From JAFGXT01 sp963677165 (lineage in GTDB: Bacteria > Verrucomicrobiota > Lentisphaeria > Victivallales > SZUA-371): a stretch of DNA of 64,000 nt. How positions within the stretch are numbered: position 1 is the first letter of the stretch; the number at the start of each line of letters is the position of its first letter. Location of the stretch: assembly GCA_963677165.2 (NCBI GenBank), contig CAXXSX010000001.1, forward strand, positions 248,001 to 312,000, in the 5' to 3' direction. Below are positions 35,535 to 44,204 of this stretch, piece after piece. The notes under the pieces were generated by a model. That model did no database searches and was not told where the DNA came from. It saw only the letters and a list, made by a program, of their open reading frames with translations. Both the position numbers and the translations under genes were made by a program.

Positions 35535-36512
35535 TTAAGATGTCTTTGGGCCGTAATGGATTTCGCTGATACGGATCGATGGCGGGGAGAGAGGGACTCC
35601 TGTCAGGAACTTCTCTACCAGTTTCGGGGCCTGATCGCGTGAGGCTTCATCCAGCCAGTAGATGTCGAGTCCTTCGCGTTCCATTTTGCGGAACCATATG
35701 TCCTGGCGTTTGGCGAATTTACGAATTGCAAACAGTAATTGATCGCGCATTTCTTCGCGGCTCAGTTTGCCTTGCAAATATAGCGCGATATACCGGTATT
35801 CCAGCCCGAAGAACTCCAGACGTTCGTAGCTAACGCCATTTTTATGCAGATTTTCCACTTCTTCGATCATACCGGCATCAAGTCGCTGATCGAGTCGCTG
35901 TTCAATGCGCTGATGAACTATTTTGCGGTGATAGTATGGCGCTAATACAAGCGGTTCGATGATATCGTTAATGGTCTCCACCTGGGCTTCCGGTTCACTG
36001 GGGAGTTCCAGCGCGCGGATGATCCGGTTGGGATTTTCTTTATCCTTTAGTTGCTCCCAGCGTTCGGGATAGGATGACTTCAGCATCTGCTGTAGTTCTT
36101 CAAGCGGTTTTGCTTTTAGTTCGCGACGTTTTTCCACGTTATAACCGCCGCCGGGAAGCTCGTAGCCTCTGAGAATGGCATTGAGATACATGGCGGTGCC
36201 GCCGCAGAAGATCGGAAGTTTTCCGCGGGATGCGATATCTTTCAGGGCTGTCGCCGCGTCGTTGCAGAATCGCATAAGATGATATTCTTCGGTCGCGTCG
36301 ACAACATCAATCAGATGATATGGCACCGGAGGGCCGCCTGAGGTGTAATCTTCCAGATCCTTACCGGTTCCCAGATCCATGCCGCGAAAAACCTGCCGGG
36401 AGTCGACACTGATGATTTCGCCGTCAAAACGCCGGGCAAGCTCAACCGCCATTGCGGTTTTACCTGTTGCGGTCGGGCCGGTTATCACTGGTACTCTGAT
36501 ACTTTTGTTCAT
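35535..36512 (-). CDS. miaA: tRNA dimethylallyltransferase
   Basis: Adds a dimethylallyl group to A37 of tRNAs that read UNN codons. The 325 residues have the P-loop (ITGPTATGKTAMAVELA), ISVDSRQVFRGMDLGTGK, the YHLIDVVDATEEY segment, GGTAMYLNAIL and RKFAKRQDIWFRK. Length is normal. It is a lone gene, divergent from lpxC. Confidence 0.95.
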   Translation of the reverse strand: MNKSIRVPVITGPTATGKTAMAVELARRFDGEIISVDSRQVFRGMDLGTGKDLEDYTSGGPPVPYHLIDVVDATEEYHLMRFCNDAATALKDIASRGKLPIFCGGTAMYLNAILRGYELPGGGYNVEKRRELKAKPLEELQQMLKSSYPERWEQLKDKENPNRIIRALELPSEPEAQVETINDIIEPLVLAPYYHRKIVHQRIEQRLDQRLDAGMIEEVENLHKNGVSYERLEFFGLEYRYIALYLQGKLSREEMRDQLLFAIRKFAKRQDIWFRKMEREGLDIYWLDEASRDQAPKLVEKFLTGVPLSPPSIRISEIHYGPKTS

Positions 36513-36659
36513 CTAATTTCCTGTTTCAATTAGCAAAATCCGAAAATCACTCTAAATTATAGACAAAATTATCACTTTACAATCATTTTTGATGAAAAAT
36601 CAGGCAAGACAGGACTTTTTTGTGCCGTTTTGTCTCGTACAAGCTTGTGGGAATTACTT

Positions 36660-37493
36660 ATGGATAAACAGAATACGATAAAAAATCCGGTGTCGGTTTC
36701 CGGGATTGCTCTGCACACTGGTGCCAGGGCCGGGCTGAAAGTTTTGCCTGCGGAAGAAAATACCGGGATTAAATTCCGCCGCGTTGACGTGGCGGGGTGT
36801 CCTGAAGTTCAGGCTCTGGCTACAAATGTGACTGATGTCAGGCGCGGTACAACTATTTCCAGTGGCGACGCTACTGTGATAACCGTTGAACATATAATGG
36901 CTGCGCTCCATGCGTATCAGATTGATAATGCCGTGGTGGAAATGGATGGCTTCGAGCCGCCGATTCTTGACGGCAGTGCATTGCCCTATTTCAAAATGCT
37001 GCAGGAAGCTGGAAAAGTAGAACAGGATGCTCCTGCTAGATATATCACTCCGAAAACTCCGGTAATTGTTCAGTATGGTGGAACGAAAACCTGTATTTTC
37101 CCCTGCGACAAATTTATTATTGACTGTACAATAGCTTTTGGTGACAGTCCGCTTGATACCCAGTATCAGGATATTGAGATCACTGCGCAGAGTTTTGCCG
37201 ATGAGATCATGAGTGCCCGTACTTTTGTGTCATTTAAAGACCTGGGACAGCTTCTGGCAATGGGATTGGTGAAGGGCGGCAGTCTTGATAACGCTATTAT
37301 CATTCACGACGGGGCGGTGATTTGTAAGGAAAAGCTCCGGTATAAAAATGAACTGGTGCGCCATAAGATTCTGGATATTGTCGGTGATATGTACTTGACC
37401 GGTTGTCGGATGAAGGGACACGTTATCGCGGTTAAGCCGGGACATCCGATGAATGTTCAGCTTGCCGGCGAAATAATGAAACAATACATGTAA
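36660..37493 (+). CDS. lpxC: UDP-3-O-acyl-N-acetylglucosamine deacetylase
   Basis: Catalyses the committed step of lipid A synthesis, a zinc-dependent deacetylation. The 277 residues include VSVSGIALHTG, VEHIMAALHAYQIDN with zinc ligand His78, DGFEPPILDGSA, SARTFV, the HKILDIVGD zinc/catalytic block and the KPGHPMN catalytic His. The ATG at 36660 has GGGAA 7 bp upstream; an upstream TTG at 36630 is rejected. In Bacteroidetes lpxC is fused to fabZ; here the two are separate neighbours. Confidence 0.95.
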   Translation: MDKQNTIKNPVSVSGIALHTGARAGLKVLPAEENTGIKFRRVDVAGCPEVQALATNVTDVRRGTTISSGDATVITVEHIMAALHAYQIDNAVVEMDGFEPPILDGSALPYFKMLQEAGKVEQDAPARYITPKTPVIVQYGGTKTCIFPCDKFIIDCTIAFGDSPLDTQYQDIEITAQSFADEIMSARTFVSFKDLGQLLAMGLVKGGSLDNAIIIHDGAVICKEKLRYKNELVRHKILDIVGDMYLTGCRMKGHVIAVKPGHPMNVQLAGEIMKQYM

Positions 37494-37502
37494 TCCGTAC
37501 TA

Positions 37503-37538
37503 CCGCTTTAAACTCTGCGCTTTGCGCTGTGGAAGCGG
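37503..37538 (+). repeat. 36-nt hairpin repeat, copy 2
   Basis: The partner of 10015-10050, in the lpxC-fabZ gap. The outer stem is CCGCTT/AAGCGG and the inner hairpin GCGC-TTT-GCGC. Relative to copy 1 the outer pairs differ on both arms, so the structure is preserved. Confidence 0.65.
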
Positions 37539-37590
37539 AATAATTGAATTTTTGATATATTGTAAATATTTACGAAAGGAAAATATAATA

Positions 37591-38511
37591 ATGAAGTTAC
37601 TGGGACCAAAAGAAATCAGAGAAATTCTGCCGTATCGTTATCCGATGCTGATGATCGACCGCGCAGTGGTCGAAAGCGATACCAAGGTTACCGCTGTAAA
37701 AAACATTACTTTTAACGAGATTCAGTTTCACGGTCATTTCCCCGAGCATCCCATTATGCCGGGTGTACTTCAGGTTGAGACCATGATGCAAACCGCGCAG
37801 CTTATTGCTCAGGAACTGCTTGATCCGAACCATGAAAAAGATCTTTATATGAAAGTTCTTGAGCGTGTTAAATTCCGTAAGCCGAATAATCCTGGCGACC
37901 GTATGAAGATTGTCGCCGAACTTCAAAGCTGTGAAAACGGCGACGCGGTATTTAAATGTTCCACTACCAACAACAGCGGAGTTGCCTGCCAGGGAACGAT
38001 TACTTTGTCTACTCGTGAAAAGACTGGTCCAACCGAATTCCCTGAGCTTTTCAATGAATTTGACAAGAGCGAAGACATTGTGATGGATGTAAATGAAATT
38101 CAGAAACATGTTCCGCATCGTTATCCGTTCCTGCTGGTTGACAATATTGTCCGGGATGAAGCTGATGGTCATATCATTGCAGTAAAGAATATGACTCTGA
38201 ATGAAGAATTATTCCAGGGCTATACTCCGGATTATCCGGTGCTGCCGGGTTCTCTTCAAGCTGAAATGTTTGCTCAGGCTGGTTGCGCGCATGTGTTGTC
38301 TCAGCCGGAAAACAAAGGTAAACTGGCCTATTTTATGGCGATCGACAAGGTGGAATATCTCCATCCGATTTTCCCTGGCGACCAGGTGATCTGTGATACA
38401 ACTCTGCCGCCTTCAAAATCACGTTTCGGTAAAGGTTCCGGCGTACTTAAAGTTGGTGACCGTGTGGTTGCCAAAGCTACCGTAATGTTTGCGGTAGTTG
38501 ATGCCGAATAG
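37591..38511 (+). CDS. fabZ: tandem-domain (3R)-hydroxyacyl-ACP dehydratase FabZ
   Basis: Dehydrates 3-hydroxyacyl-ACP in fatty acid synthesis and controls lipid A precursor supply. The 306 residues contain two hotdog domains. Domain 1 (1-147) has the full active site: His49 in HGHFPEHPIMPGVLQVE and Glu63. Domain 2 (about 165-306) has GYTPDYPVLPGSLQAE, with Tyr211 replacing the catalytic His and Glu225 kept, so it is probably non-catalytic. FabZ is usually about 150 residues and acts as a dimer of single domains; the fusion makes an internal pseudo-dimer. The ATG at 37591 has AAGGA upstream. Confidence 0.93.
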   Translation: MKLLGPKEIREILPYRYPMLMIDRAVVESDTKVTAVKNITFNEIQFHGHFPEHPIMPGVLQVETMMQTAQLIAQELLDPNHEKDLYMKVLERVKFRKPNNPGDRMKIVAELQSCENGDAVFKCSTTNNSGVACQGTITLSTREKTGPTEFPELFNEFDKSEDIVMDVNEIQKHVPHRYPFLLVDNIVRDEADGHIIAVKNMTLNEELFQGYTPDYPVLPGSLQAEMFAQAGCAHVLSQPENKGKLAYFMAIDKVEYLHPIFPGDQVICDTTLPPSKSRFGKGSGVLKVGDRVVAKATVMFAVVDAE

Positions 38512-38541
38512 TCCGTTCAACGGACAGCATTAAGAAGATAT

Positions 38542-38579
38542 ACTCCCGTATTGCTTTGTGTGGTACGGGAGTTTTTTTA
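38542..38579 (+). terminator. intrinsic terminator after fabZ
   Basis: ACTCCCGTA-12 nt-TACGGGAGT is a 9-bp perfect stem followed by seven T residues, 30 bp after the fabZ stop. It ends the lpxC-fabZ transcript. Confidence 0.9.
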
Positions 38580-38614
38580 TATTCGTTTATGTTCAATAAA
38601 TCTTGGTTTAAGGC

Positions 38615-38661
38615 TTGATAAATCTTTTTAGATCTTTATATTGTTAGCATACTAACAATAT
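38615..38661 (+). promoter_or_regulatory. promoter and overlapping MarR-type operator
   Basis: TTGATA (38615-38620), a 16-bp spacer and TATATT (38637-38642) form a promoter for the marR-like gene. A perfect 24-bp palindrome, ATATTGTTAG-CATA-CTAACAATAT (38638-38661), covers the -10 box and start point. This is the normal position and size for an operator through which a MarR protein represses its own operon. Confidence 0.75.
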
Positions 38662-38673
38662 TCGAGGCTAATT

Positions 38674-39117
38674 ATGATTAATACATTACATTTCCAATTA
38701 TTAGCGGCACATACTCTTTTTCAAAAGAACTTTTTAAAGAGATTTAAAAAGTTATATCCGGGGTTATTGCCGGGTCAGCCTAAGGTAATTGATTTTCTGA
38801 TTCGAAAAGGATCGGCTCATCAACGTGAAATAGCGGATGCCTGCTTGCTGAAACCTTCGACGTTAAGTTTGATTTTGAATAAAATGGAAGCTGCCGGACT
38901 TATTTTACGTGAAAAGCGTACGGGAAACCGTAAAAATCGCATTGTTTCTCTCAGTGAAAAAGGATGTGAGATCGGAAACAAGGCTATTGTGATGTTTCGC
39001 GAACTGGAAGATGAATTTTGTCTGGATATGAGTGCGGAAGAACGCCAGGTGTTAGCCGGGGCACTCAGAAAGATTTATAAGCATGGAATAGAGCTTCAAG
39101 ATGAAATACAGATTTAG
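38674..39117 (+). CDS. MarR-family transcriptional regulator
   Basis: A 147-residue dimeric winged-helix regulator. The pattern QPKVIDFLIRKGSAHQREIADACLLKPSTLSLILNKMEAAGLI is the MarR DNA-binding domain, followed by the wing (REKRTGNRKNRIVSLSEKG). GAGG precedes the start. It overlaps the following membrane protein gene by 17 bp, so both are co-expressed and probably autoregulated through the palindrome just upstream. The ligand is unknown. Confidence 0.9.
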   Translation: MINTLHFQLLAAHTLFQKNFLKRFKKLYPGLLPGQPKVIDFLIRKGSAHQREIADACLLKPSTLSLILNKMEAAGLILREKRTGNRKNRIVSLSEKGCEIGNKAIVMFRELEDEFCLDMSAEERQVLAGALRKIYKHGIELQDEIQI

Positions 39118-39751
39118 TAAACGTAAACGTTTCTTTTGTTTTTTTATTGGTATGCTCTTAAGCGGAATCGGTGTGGCTTTCAGTACGACTCCCGGACTTG
39201 GAACCAGTCCGATTTCCAGTCTGCCGTATGTGCTGACATTTATCGCTCCGCTGAGTTTCGGCGTATGGACGGTAATCATCAACCTGGTCATGCTTCTGGC
39301 TCAGGTGGCGATTTTGAAGAAAAGTTTTAAATGGTCGCAGTGTTCCCAGATATTTGCTGCCTGCCTTATGGGATTTTTCATTGACTTTGGTATGTGGCTG
39401 TCGCATATGTACATCCCCGAAAACTACATATTGCGGCTCGTTGAACAGTTATTTGGATGTGCGCTTATTGCCATTGGAATCGGCTGTGAGCTGGTTGCCG
39501 ATGTCACGTACATGCCGGGCGAGGGTTTGGTGAAGACGATTGCCCAGCGCTGGAAATTTAATTTCGGTAAAGTTAAGATTGCATTTGACTCAAGTCTTGT
39601 TGTCCTGGCTATACTCTTATCGCTTCAGAATAGTGGTGAGATCACAGGGATTCGTGAAGGCACGATCGTAGCGGCGTTTGCTGTTGGATTTATTGTGAAA
39701 CAGCTTCATTCACCTTTCCGGGGAGTAAAAAGAACATTGGTCAAGGCCTGA
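39101..39751 (+). CDS. YczE/YitT-like integral membrane protein
   Basis: A 216-residue protein with about five transmembrane helices and the family-like N-terminal block GIGVAFSTTPGLGTSPISSLPYVL, plus the later DVTYMPGEGLVKTIAQRW. This matches the YczE/YyaS/YitT group of uncharacterised membrane proteins. Its overlap with the MarR gene suggests a role in export of, or tolerance to, the MarR ligand, but this is inference. It converges with the permease gene. Confidence 0.75.
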   Translation: MKYRFSKRKRFFCFFIGMLLSGIGVAFSTTPGLGTSPISSLPYVLTFIAPLSFGVWTVIINLVMLLAQVAILKKSFKWSQCSQIFAACLMGFFIDFGMWLSHMYIPENYILRLVEQLFGCALIAIGIGCELVADVTYMPGEGLVKTIAQRWKFNFGKVKIAFDSSLVVLAILLSLQNSGEITGIREGTIVAAFAVGFIVKQLHSPFRGVKRTLVKA

Positions 39752-39782
39752 CAGAGACGAAACGAATCCTTCTCTGTCCGGC
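39745..39782. terminator. hairpin between convergent genes, possible terminator
   Basis: GGCC-T-GACAGAGA and TCTCTGTC-C-GGCC form a 12-pair stem with one mismatch around 13 nt, in the gap between two convergent genes. No T-run follows on either strand, so termination would be weak or Rho-assisted. Confidence 0.45.
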
Positions 39783-39809
39783 CTGTAATTTACATAATTG
39801 AATGTCGGT

Positions 39810-41063
39810 TTAGACTATTTCAGGACTGAAACCGGCATCTTTTATGGCGTTCATAACGGTGTCGAGTTCGGGCGTTCCGGAAAAGCTGACCGTTACGGTT
39901 TTGCTGGAGAGGCAGACTTCAGCATTTTCAATATTAGCAATGCCTTTCAACGCTGATTGGACGCTGTTGGAACAATGTTCGCAGGTCATATCAGGTACTT
40001 TCAGTCTGATGGTATTTTCAGGAACAGAACCGCAGCAGCAGGCTTCCGGCTGCCCCTTGAACTTCTTCATCAAACTCTTTGCCGCTGAAAGTGCGATCAG
40101 CGCCAGCAGTAGTCCGCCGGATAATTGATGAATTATTCCAGGCTCGTGAGTTCCGTGAATAGCCATGCTGTCCGGAACTGCTACACTGATATAGTCCAGC
40201 AGGAGTCCGGCGCCGATGATCATGATTGCAAGAGATACCAGATAGATTACGGTTGAGCGCCGTCCCAGTATTTTGGTCATAGCCGCCAGCGTCGCGGCGT
40301 TAGTTGCCGGACCGGCGATCAAAAATACCAGAGCGGCTCCCGGTGACATACCTTTGAGCATCAATGCTGCGGCAATCGGAACCGATGAAGTTGAACATAC
40401 ATACAGCGGAATACCGACAACCAGCATAACCAGCATTGACACCAGGTAACTGCCATGGTAGCCGGTGAGCCAGCTTGTTGGGATCAGTAGCGAGATTGCC
40501 GCCGCGATGGCGAGACCGACCAGCAGCATCATCGCGATTTTGTCGAATAATTGTCCAAAGCCGTATTTGAAAATATGAATAAATTTGTTGCCAATTTTAT
40601 CGGTATCGTCGGCTTCTGCTGACGCGTTGGCAGATTTTTGTTCCGGGGTGTCTTTATCGAAAAATTCAACAACCGATCCGCCGACAACTCCGGCGATAAA
40701 TGCAACAACTACTTTAAATACGGCAAAGACCCATCCCAGCATACTCCAGGTTACCAGAAAGCTGTCGACACCGGTTTGGGGAGTTGATATAAGAAATGAC
40801 GCGGTCGCTCCTTTTCCCGCTCCCTGCTTTTTCAGCGACAAGGCCACCGGAACAACTCCGCATGAGCATAATGGAAGGGGAACTCCAAAGAGCGCGGCTT
40901 TGACGATTGAGCCAAAACGGTTTCCGCCCAGGTGTTTTTCTACAAATGCCGGTTTGAACACAATTGACAGAACCCCTGCCATCAGAAATCCAAACAGCAG
41001 CCAGGGAGCCATCTTACAGGAGATCTCCCAGAATTCTATGAAATAACGTATTATATAATCCAT
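39810..41063 (-). CDS. SO_0444-type metal permease with C-terminal HMA domain
   Basis: A 417-residue predicted copper/zinc efflux permease. The N-terminal 340 residues have about eight to nine membrane helices in two halves, with PLPLCSCGVVPVALSLKKQG and YVCSTSSVPIAAALMLKGMSPGAALVFLIAGPATN, the paired CSC/CST motifs of the DUF318/ArsP-like permeases. A CCCG cysteine cluster and then a heavy-metal-associated domain (VPDMTCEHCSNSVQSALKG) follow. The HMA domain points to a soft metal such as copper. Unlike ArsP proteins, no arsenic genes are nearby. Confidence 0.88.
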   Translation of the reverse strand: MDYIIRYFIEFWEISCKMAPWLLFGFLMAGVLSIVFKPAFVEKHLGGNRFGSIVKAALFGVPLPLCSCGVVPVALSLKKQGAGKGATASFLISTPQTGVDSFLVTWSMLGWVFAVFKVVVAFIAGVVGGSVVEFFDKDTPEQKSANASAEADDTDKIGNKFIHIFKYGFGQLFDKIAMMLLVGLAIAAAISLLIPTSWLTGYHGSYLVSMLVMLVVGIPLYVCSTSSVPIAAALMLKGMSPGAALVFLIAGPATNAATLAAMTKILGRRSTVIYLVSLAIMIIGAGLLLDYISVAVPDSMAIHGTHEPGIIHQLSGGLLLALIALSAAKSLMKKFKGQPEACCCGSVPENTIRLKVPDMTCEHCSNSVQSALKGIANIENAEVCLSSKTVTVSFSGTPELDTVMNAIKDAGFSPEIV

Positions 41064-41274
41064 ATTGATAATTAATCCTTATATAATTAGTAAACATTTG
41101 TTTAAGATAAACATACAGTATCGAATAAAAAAAGCAATATTCAATGGGCAGGACAACTGCTATTGAATTGATATTTTAATTTATAACCATATAGTAAAAA
41201 GACAATTATTGATGAGAAAATTGCAAAAATCAGCAATTATTTAAGATATACCGTTATGCTGGAGAGTTTGATTT

Positions 41275-42504
41275 ATGAGACCTTTTTCACTGCTGGTCAA
41301 ACCATCGTCATGGGGCTGCAACCTACGATGTAAATACTGTTTTTATCTGGAAAAGCGCGCGATATACGCGGATAAACACCACAAAATGACCAATGATGTT
41401 CTTGAAGCCATGATCCGCAAGTTCATGGCGGTAAATATGTCGGCGCACAGCATTGGCTGGCAGGGCGGCGAGCCGACTACGATGGGTCTTGATTTCTTTA
41501 AACAGGCCGTTAAGTTTCAGCAGCAGTACGGGAAGAGTGGTCAGACGGTTTCTAACGGACTCCAGACAAATGGTACGCTGCTTGATGATGAATGGTGCAA
41601 GTTTCTTACAAAATATAACTTTTTGGTAGGAATCAGTATTGACGGTCCTGCCAAAATTCATGATATTAACCGAGTCACGGTTGACGGACGAGGCAGTCAC
41701 GAACTGGTTATGAAGGGACTGGCGGCTTTGCGCCGGAACCATACCGAGCACAACGTACTTACCCTGGTTTCATCGGTGAATCAGGATCGGCCGTTGGAGA
41801 TTTATAACTATCTGAAAGACCTCGGTGTGTCGTTCCATCAATATATCGAATGTGTTGAATTTAATCGTGAAACCGGACAGCTCACGGACTTTGCGGTACA
41901 ACCGGAAAAGTGGGGTGAGTTCCTGTGTCAGATCTTTGATGAATGGTATAAGGAAGATACCCGTAAAATATCGGTCAGACTGTTTGATTCTGTTCTGACC
42001 ATGCTGGTTGATCGAGTGCCGAATGTTTGCGCGATGGGTCAGGACTGCCGCCAGTATTTTGTGGTTGAGAATAACGGCGATATCTATCCCTGCGACTTCT
42101 TTGTTCAGCCAGAACTAAAGCTGGGCAATATTGTCACTGATGACTGGGAGGCTTTACAGAACTCTCCGATCTATGAAGAGTTTGGTCGTCACAAACGGGA
42201 GTGGAACGAAGAATGTGAGAGTTGTCGTTTTTTGCCGTTGTGTGCTGGATGCTGTCCCAAAAACCGTCCGATCCACGGCAGTGATCCACGGGCGCTGAGC
42301 GTACTATGTTCCGCCTGGAAAATGTTCTACGAGCATACCATTGACCGGTTCGAAAAACTGGCGGCGGATATTGTAAAAGAACGTCAGGAAGAGGCCATGC
42401 GCCAGAGAATGGCAACCAGCCCCCGTAACTATGCGAGAGTTGGACGTAATGATCCATGTCCTTGCGGCAGCGGCAAGAAATACAAGAAATGCTGCGGTAA
42501 ATAA
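41275..42504 (+). CDS. anaerobic sulfatase-maturase-like radical SAM protein with SEC-C tail
   Basis: A 409-residue radical SAM/SPASM enzyme resembling anSMEs, which oxidise Cys or Ser of sulfatases to formylglycine. The AdoMet cluster motif is C15-x3-C19-x2-C22 (WGCNLRCKYCFYLEK). QTNGTLLDDEWC and GISIDGPAKIHD follow, then SPASM cysteines (NVCAMGQDCRQYF, IYPCDFF, ECESCRFLPLCAGCCPK). The last 20 residues form a SEC-C zinc motif (NDPCPCGSGKKYKKCC). GGAG precedes the start. No sulfatase gene is in this window, so the substrate is presumed to be encoded elsewhere. Confidence 0.88.
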   Translation: MRPFSLLVKPSSWGCNLRCKYCFYLEKRAIYADKHHKMTNDVLEAMIRKFMAVNMSAHSIGWQGGEPTTMGLDFFKQAVKFQQQYGKSGQTVSNGLQTNGTLLDDEWCKFLTKYNFLVGISIDGPAKIHDINRVTVDGRGSHELVMKGLAALRRNHTEHNVLTLVSSVNQDRPLEIYNYLKDLGVSFHQYIECVEFNRETGQLTDFAVQPEKWGEFLCQIFDEWYKEDTRKISVRLFDSVLTMLVDRVPNVCAMGQDCRQYFVVENNGDIYPCDFFVQPELKLGNIVTDDWEALQNSPIYEEFGRHKREWNEECESCRFLPLCAGCCPKNRPIHGSDPRALSVLCSAWKMFYEHTIDRFEKLAADIVKERQEEAMRQRMATSPRNYARVGRNDPCPCGSGKKYKKCCGK

Positions 42505-42512
42505 TATTGAGG

Positions 42513-43238
42513 TTACCCGGTAACCAGGTTTTCTTCCTGTTCTGAGGTTTCGGGAACAGGATTTTTCTTGCTGTTTGGAAAAAGTAACAGCAGGCAGGTG
42601 CCGATGCAGATGGCAGTCTGCGACAAGTAGTATGTGGGCATAATCAGTTTTCTGGCCGGGTAAAGCTGCATAAATTCCACAAAAGATATCATCAGGTCGG
42701 AAAACATCATAAGTCCGATTCCGATGGAAAAAATTATTTTTATCGGTAACGAGGTTTGCATCCCGGTGGCAGCCGTCAGGGTGAGGCATGACAGCAGCAG
42801 ATAGATTAGTACCGCGAAACTTAGTCCCGCCGGTAGTCGCTGCGTGAGTTCAAAACAGTAATATGTTACGAAGGCCAGAGTTACATAAGTTCCCACTCGA
42901 ATATTTAATTTTCCATTGGCTTTGGCGTACAGAAAATAAGCAATGTGTGCTCCGCCGAAAAGTCCTATCCCGGCTATAAAAGGAGTCATTTTTCCATGGG
43001 CGTGAGCCAGGAAGCTGTCTCCGGCAATTGAGAACGCCAGTCCGGCGATTACCAGCCACGCGACATGTCTGGAAGGATTTTGAGACAAAAAGATAATTGC
43101 TCCGGTAACCGCGATGCAAGTTGAGGCCAGAATCGTATTCATCACAAATCCGCCGCGTATCCAGGTGGCGATGCATGCCGTGATAACAATGATCAATGAA
43201 ACTACAAAAAGAATGGTGGACAGTTTTTTGTTTTTCAT
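42513..43238 (-). CDS. YhhN-family membrane protein (lysoplasmalogenase-like)
   Basis: A 241-residue protein with about eight transmembrane helices. AGLAFSIAGDSFLAHA, LFGGAHIAYFLYA and GLMMFSDLMISFVEF carry the conserved Asp/His positions of the YhhN/TMEM86 family, whose animal members cleave lysoplasmalogens. Activity in bacteria is not established by the sequence. It starts at the stop of the upstream membrane gene (TAATG, 1-nt overlap), so the two form an operon. Confidence 0.75.
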   Translation of the reverse strand: MKNKKLSTILFVVSLIIVITACIATWIRGGFVMNTILASTCIAVTGAIIFLSQNPSRHVAWLVIAGLAFSIAGDSFLAHAHGKMTPFIAGIGLFGGAHIAYFLYAKANGKLNIRVGTYVTLAFVTYYCFELTQRLPAGLSFAVLIYLLLSCLTLTAATGMQTSLPIKIIFSIGIGLMMFSDLMISFVEFMQLYPARKLIMPTYYLSQTAICIGTCLLLLFPNSKKNPVPETSEQEENLVTG

Positions 43239-43903
43239 TATAAAATTCCTGAAAGCCTTTTCCTGTAAAGGTTTAATTCATAAAACAGCCATACCAGAAA
43301 CAGGGCAATGTTAAATTTCTGTAGAAGTGGATAGAGCGGGCGATGCTTTAATACATGTGCCTGCTGCAGGGCGGCCAATACTATTTCACAGGCCAGAATC
43401 GCGATGATTGTGAATGGAACAATATTTTTAAGTTTATCCAGATAATAACCGTTGCCGGTGCATAGCATCATAATCAGCATTCCGGGAGCTCCGATCACCA
43501 GAGCGGAATAGACCGAAATATTGTGCATGGTCGAATGCAGGTTGTATGGTGTTAACGCAACTCCCAGGATTCCCAGGGAGAAAATAGTGCAGCAGAATAG
43601 TGCGACGTTCTGAAATACCGGAGATTTGCTGATGCATCGTGAACGTAAAACCCAGAAGGGAATCAACGCGACCATGCATATGCCAAGAAAAATATTAAAG
43701 ACCAGAGCATTCGTTACATTGGGAATTCCCTGGGGCGTTTTTGTCATGCCAAGCGCACTCACAAATTCACGGCTGAAGGGATAGCCGCCGCTGTGTCCGT
43801 TTCTATCAGGATACAGTAACATTAAAATACCGACGATTACAACAAAGCTTATTATCGCGACTTGTAATAAAGTCATGAAGCCTTTACGATTAAAAAATTT
43901 CAT
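43238..43903 (-). CDS. six-helix membrane protein, DUF998-like
   Basis: A 221-residue protein with about six transmembrane helices. ALTPYNLHSTMHNISVYSAL resembles the Pro/His loop of DUF998 proteins, but the match is loose. No catalytic function can be given. It is translationally coupled to the downstream YhhN-like gene, which suggests a shared lipid or membrane role. Confidence 0.55.
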   Translation of the reverse strand: MKFFNRKGFMTLLQVAIISFVVIVGILMLLYPDRNGHSGGYPFSREFVSALGMTKTPQGIPNVTNALVFNIFLGICMVALIPFWVLRSRCISKSPVFQNVALFCCTIFSLGILGVALTPYNLHSTMHNISVYSALVIGAPGMLIMMLCTGNGYYLDKLKNIVPFTIIAILACEIVLAALQQAHVLKHRPLYPLLQKFNIALFLVWLFYELNLYRKRLSGIL

Positions 43904-44204
43904 TATTAACTGGACTCCTCATTCAATTTCAACCAACTATAATGTAATCTAACACATTTTTGATAAAAATAAAATCAATATTCTCTTTATTCTCTAATAA
44001 TCAGTGAATTAAGCAGTGGATTTGGCTAGCTGTGTAAATTTTATTCAGCCTGTAATTTTATCTGGTGTTTGAAATTATTTATTTGTTAAGACATTACTAA
44101 ATGAATAAAAATGTAAATATTACAGGATTGAAAATTTGTTATTTGTGTCGATATTATATTCAGAAGGGGCTTATTAAAAAAATGTAACATGGGAGCTGGG
44201 TTAT
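43904..44204. other. AT-rich divergent intergenic region
   Basis: A 300-bp gap between divergent membrane genes. Apart from the plus-strand promoter at 44128-44157 I see no gene, RNA or notable repeat in it. Confidence 0.5.
44128..44157 (+). promoter_or_regulatory. sigma-70-like promoter of the PH/SPFH module
   Basis: TTGAAA (44128-44133), 18-bp spacer, TATTAT (44152-44157), about 48 bp before the first gene of the plus-strand membrane module. Both boxes are one or two bases from consensus. Confidence 0.45.

Noticed and set aside
36660..38511. LpxC-FabZ fusion as in Bacteroidetes
   Set aside because: There is a stop after LpxC and a 97-bp gap holding a hairpin repeat; the genes are adjacent but separate.
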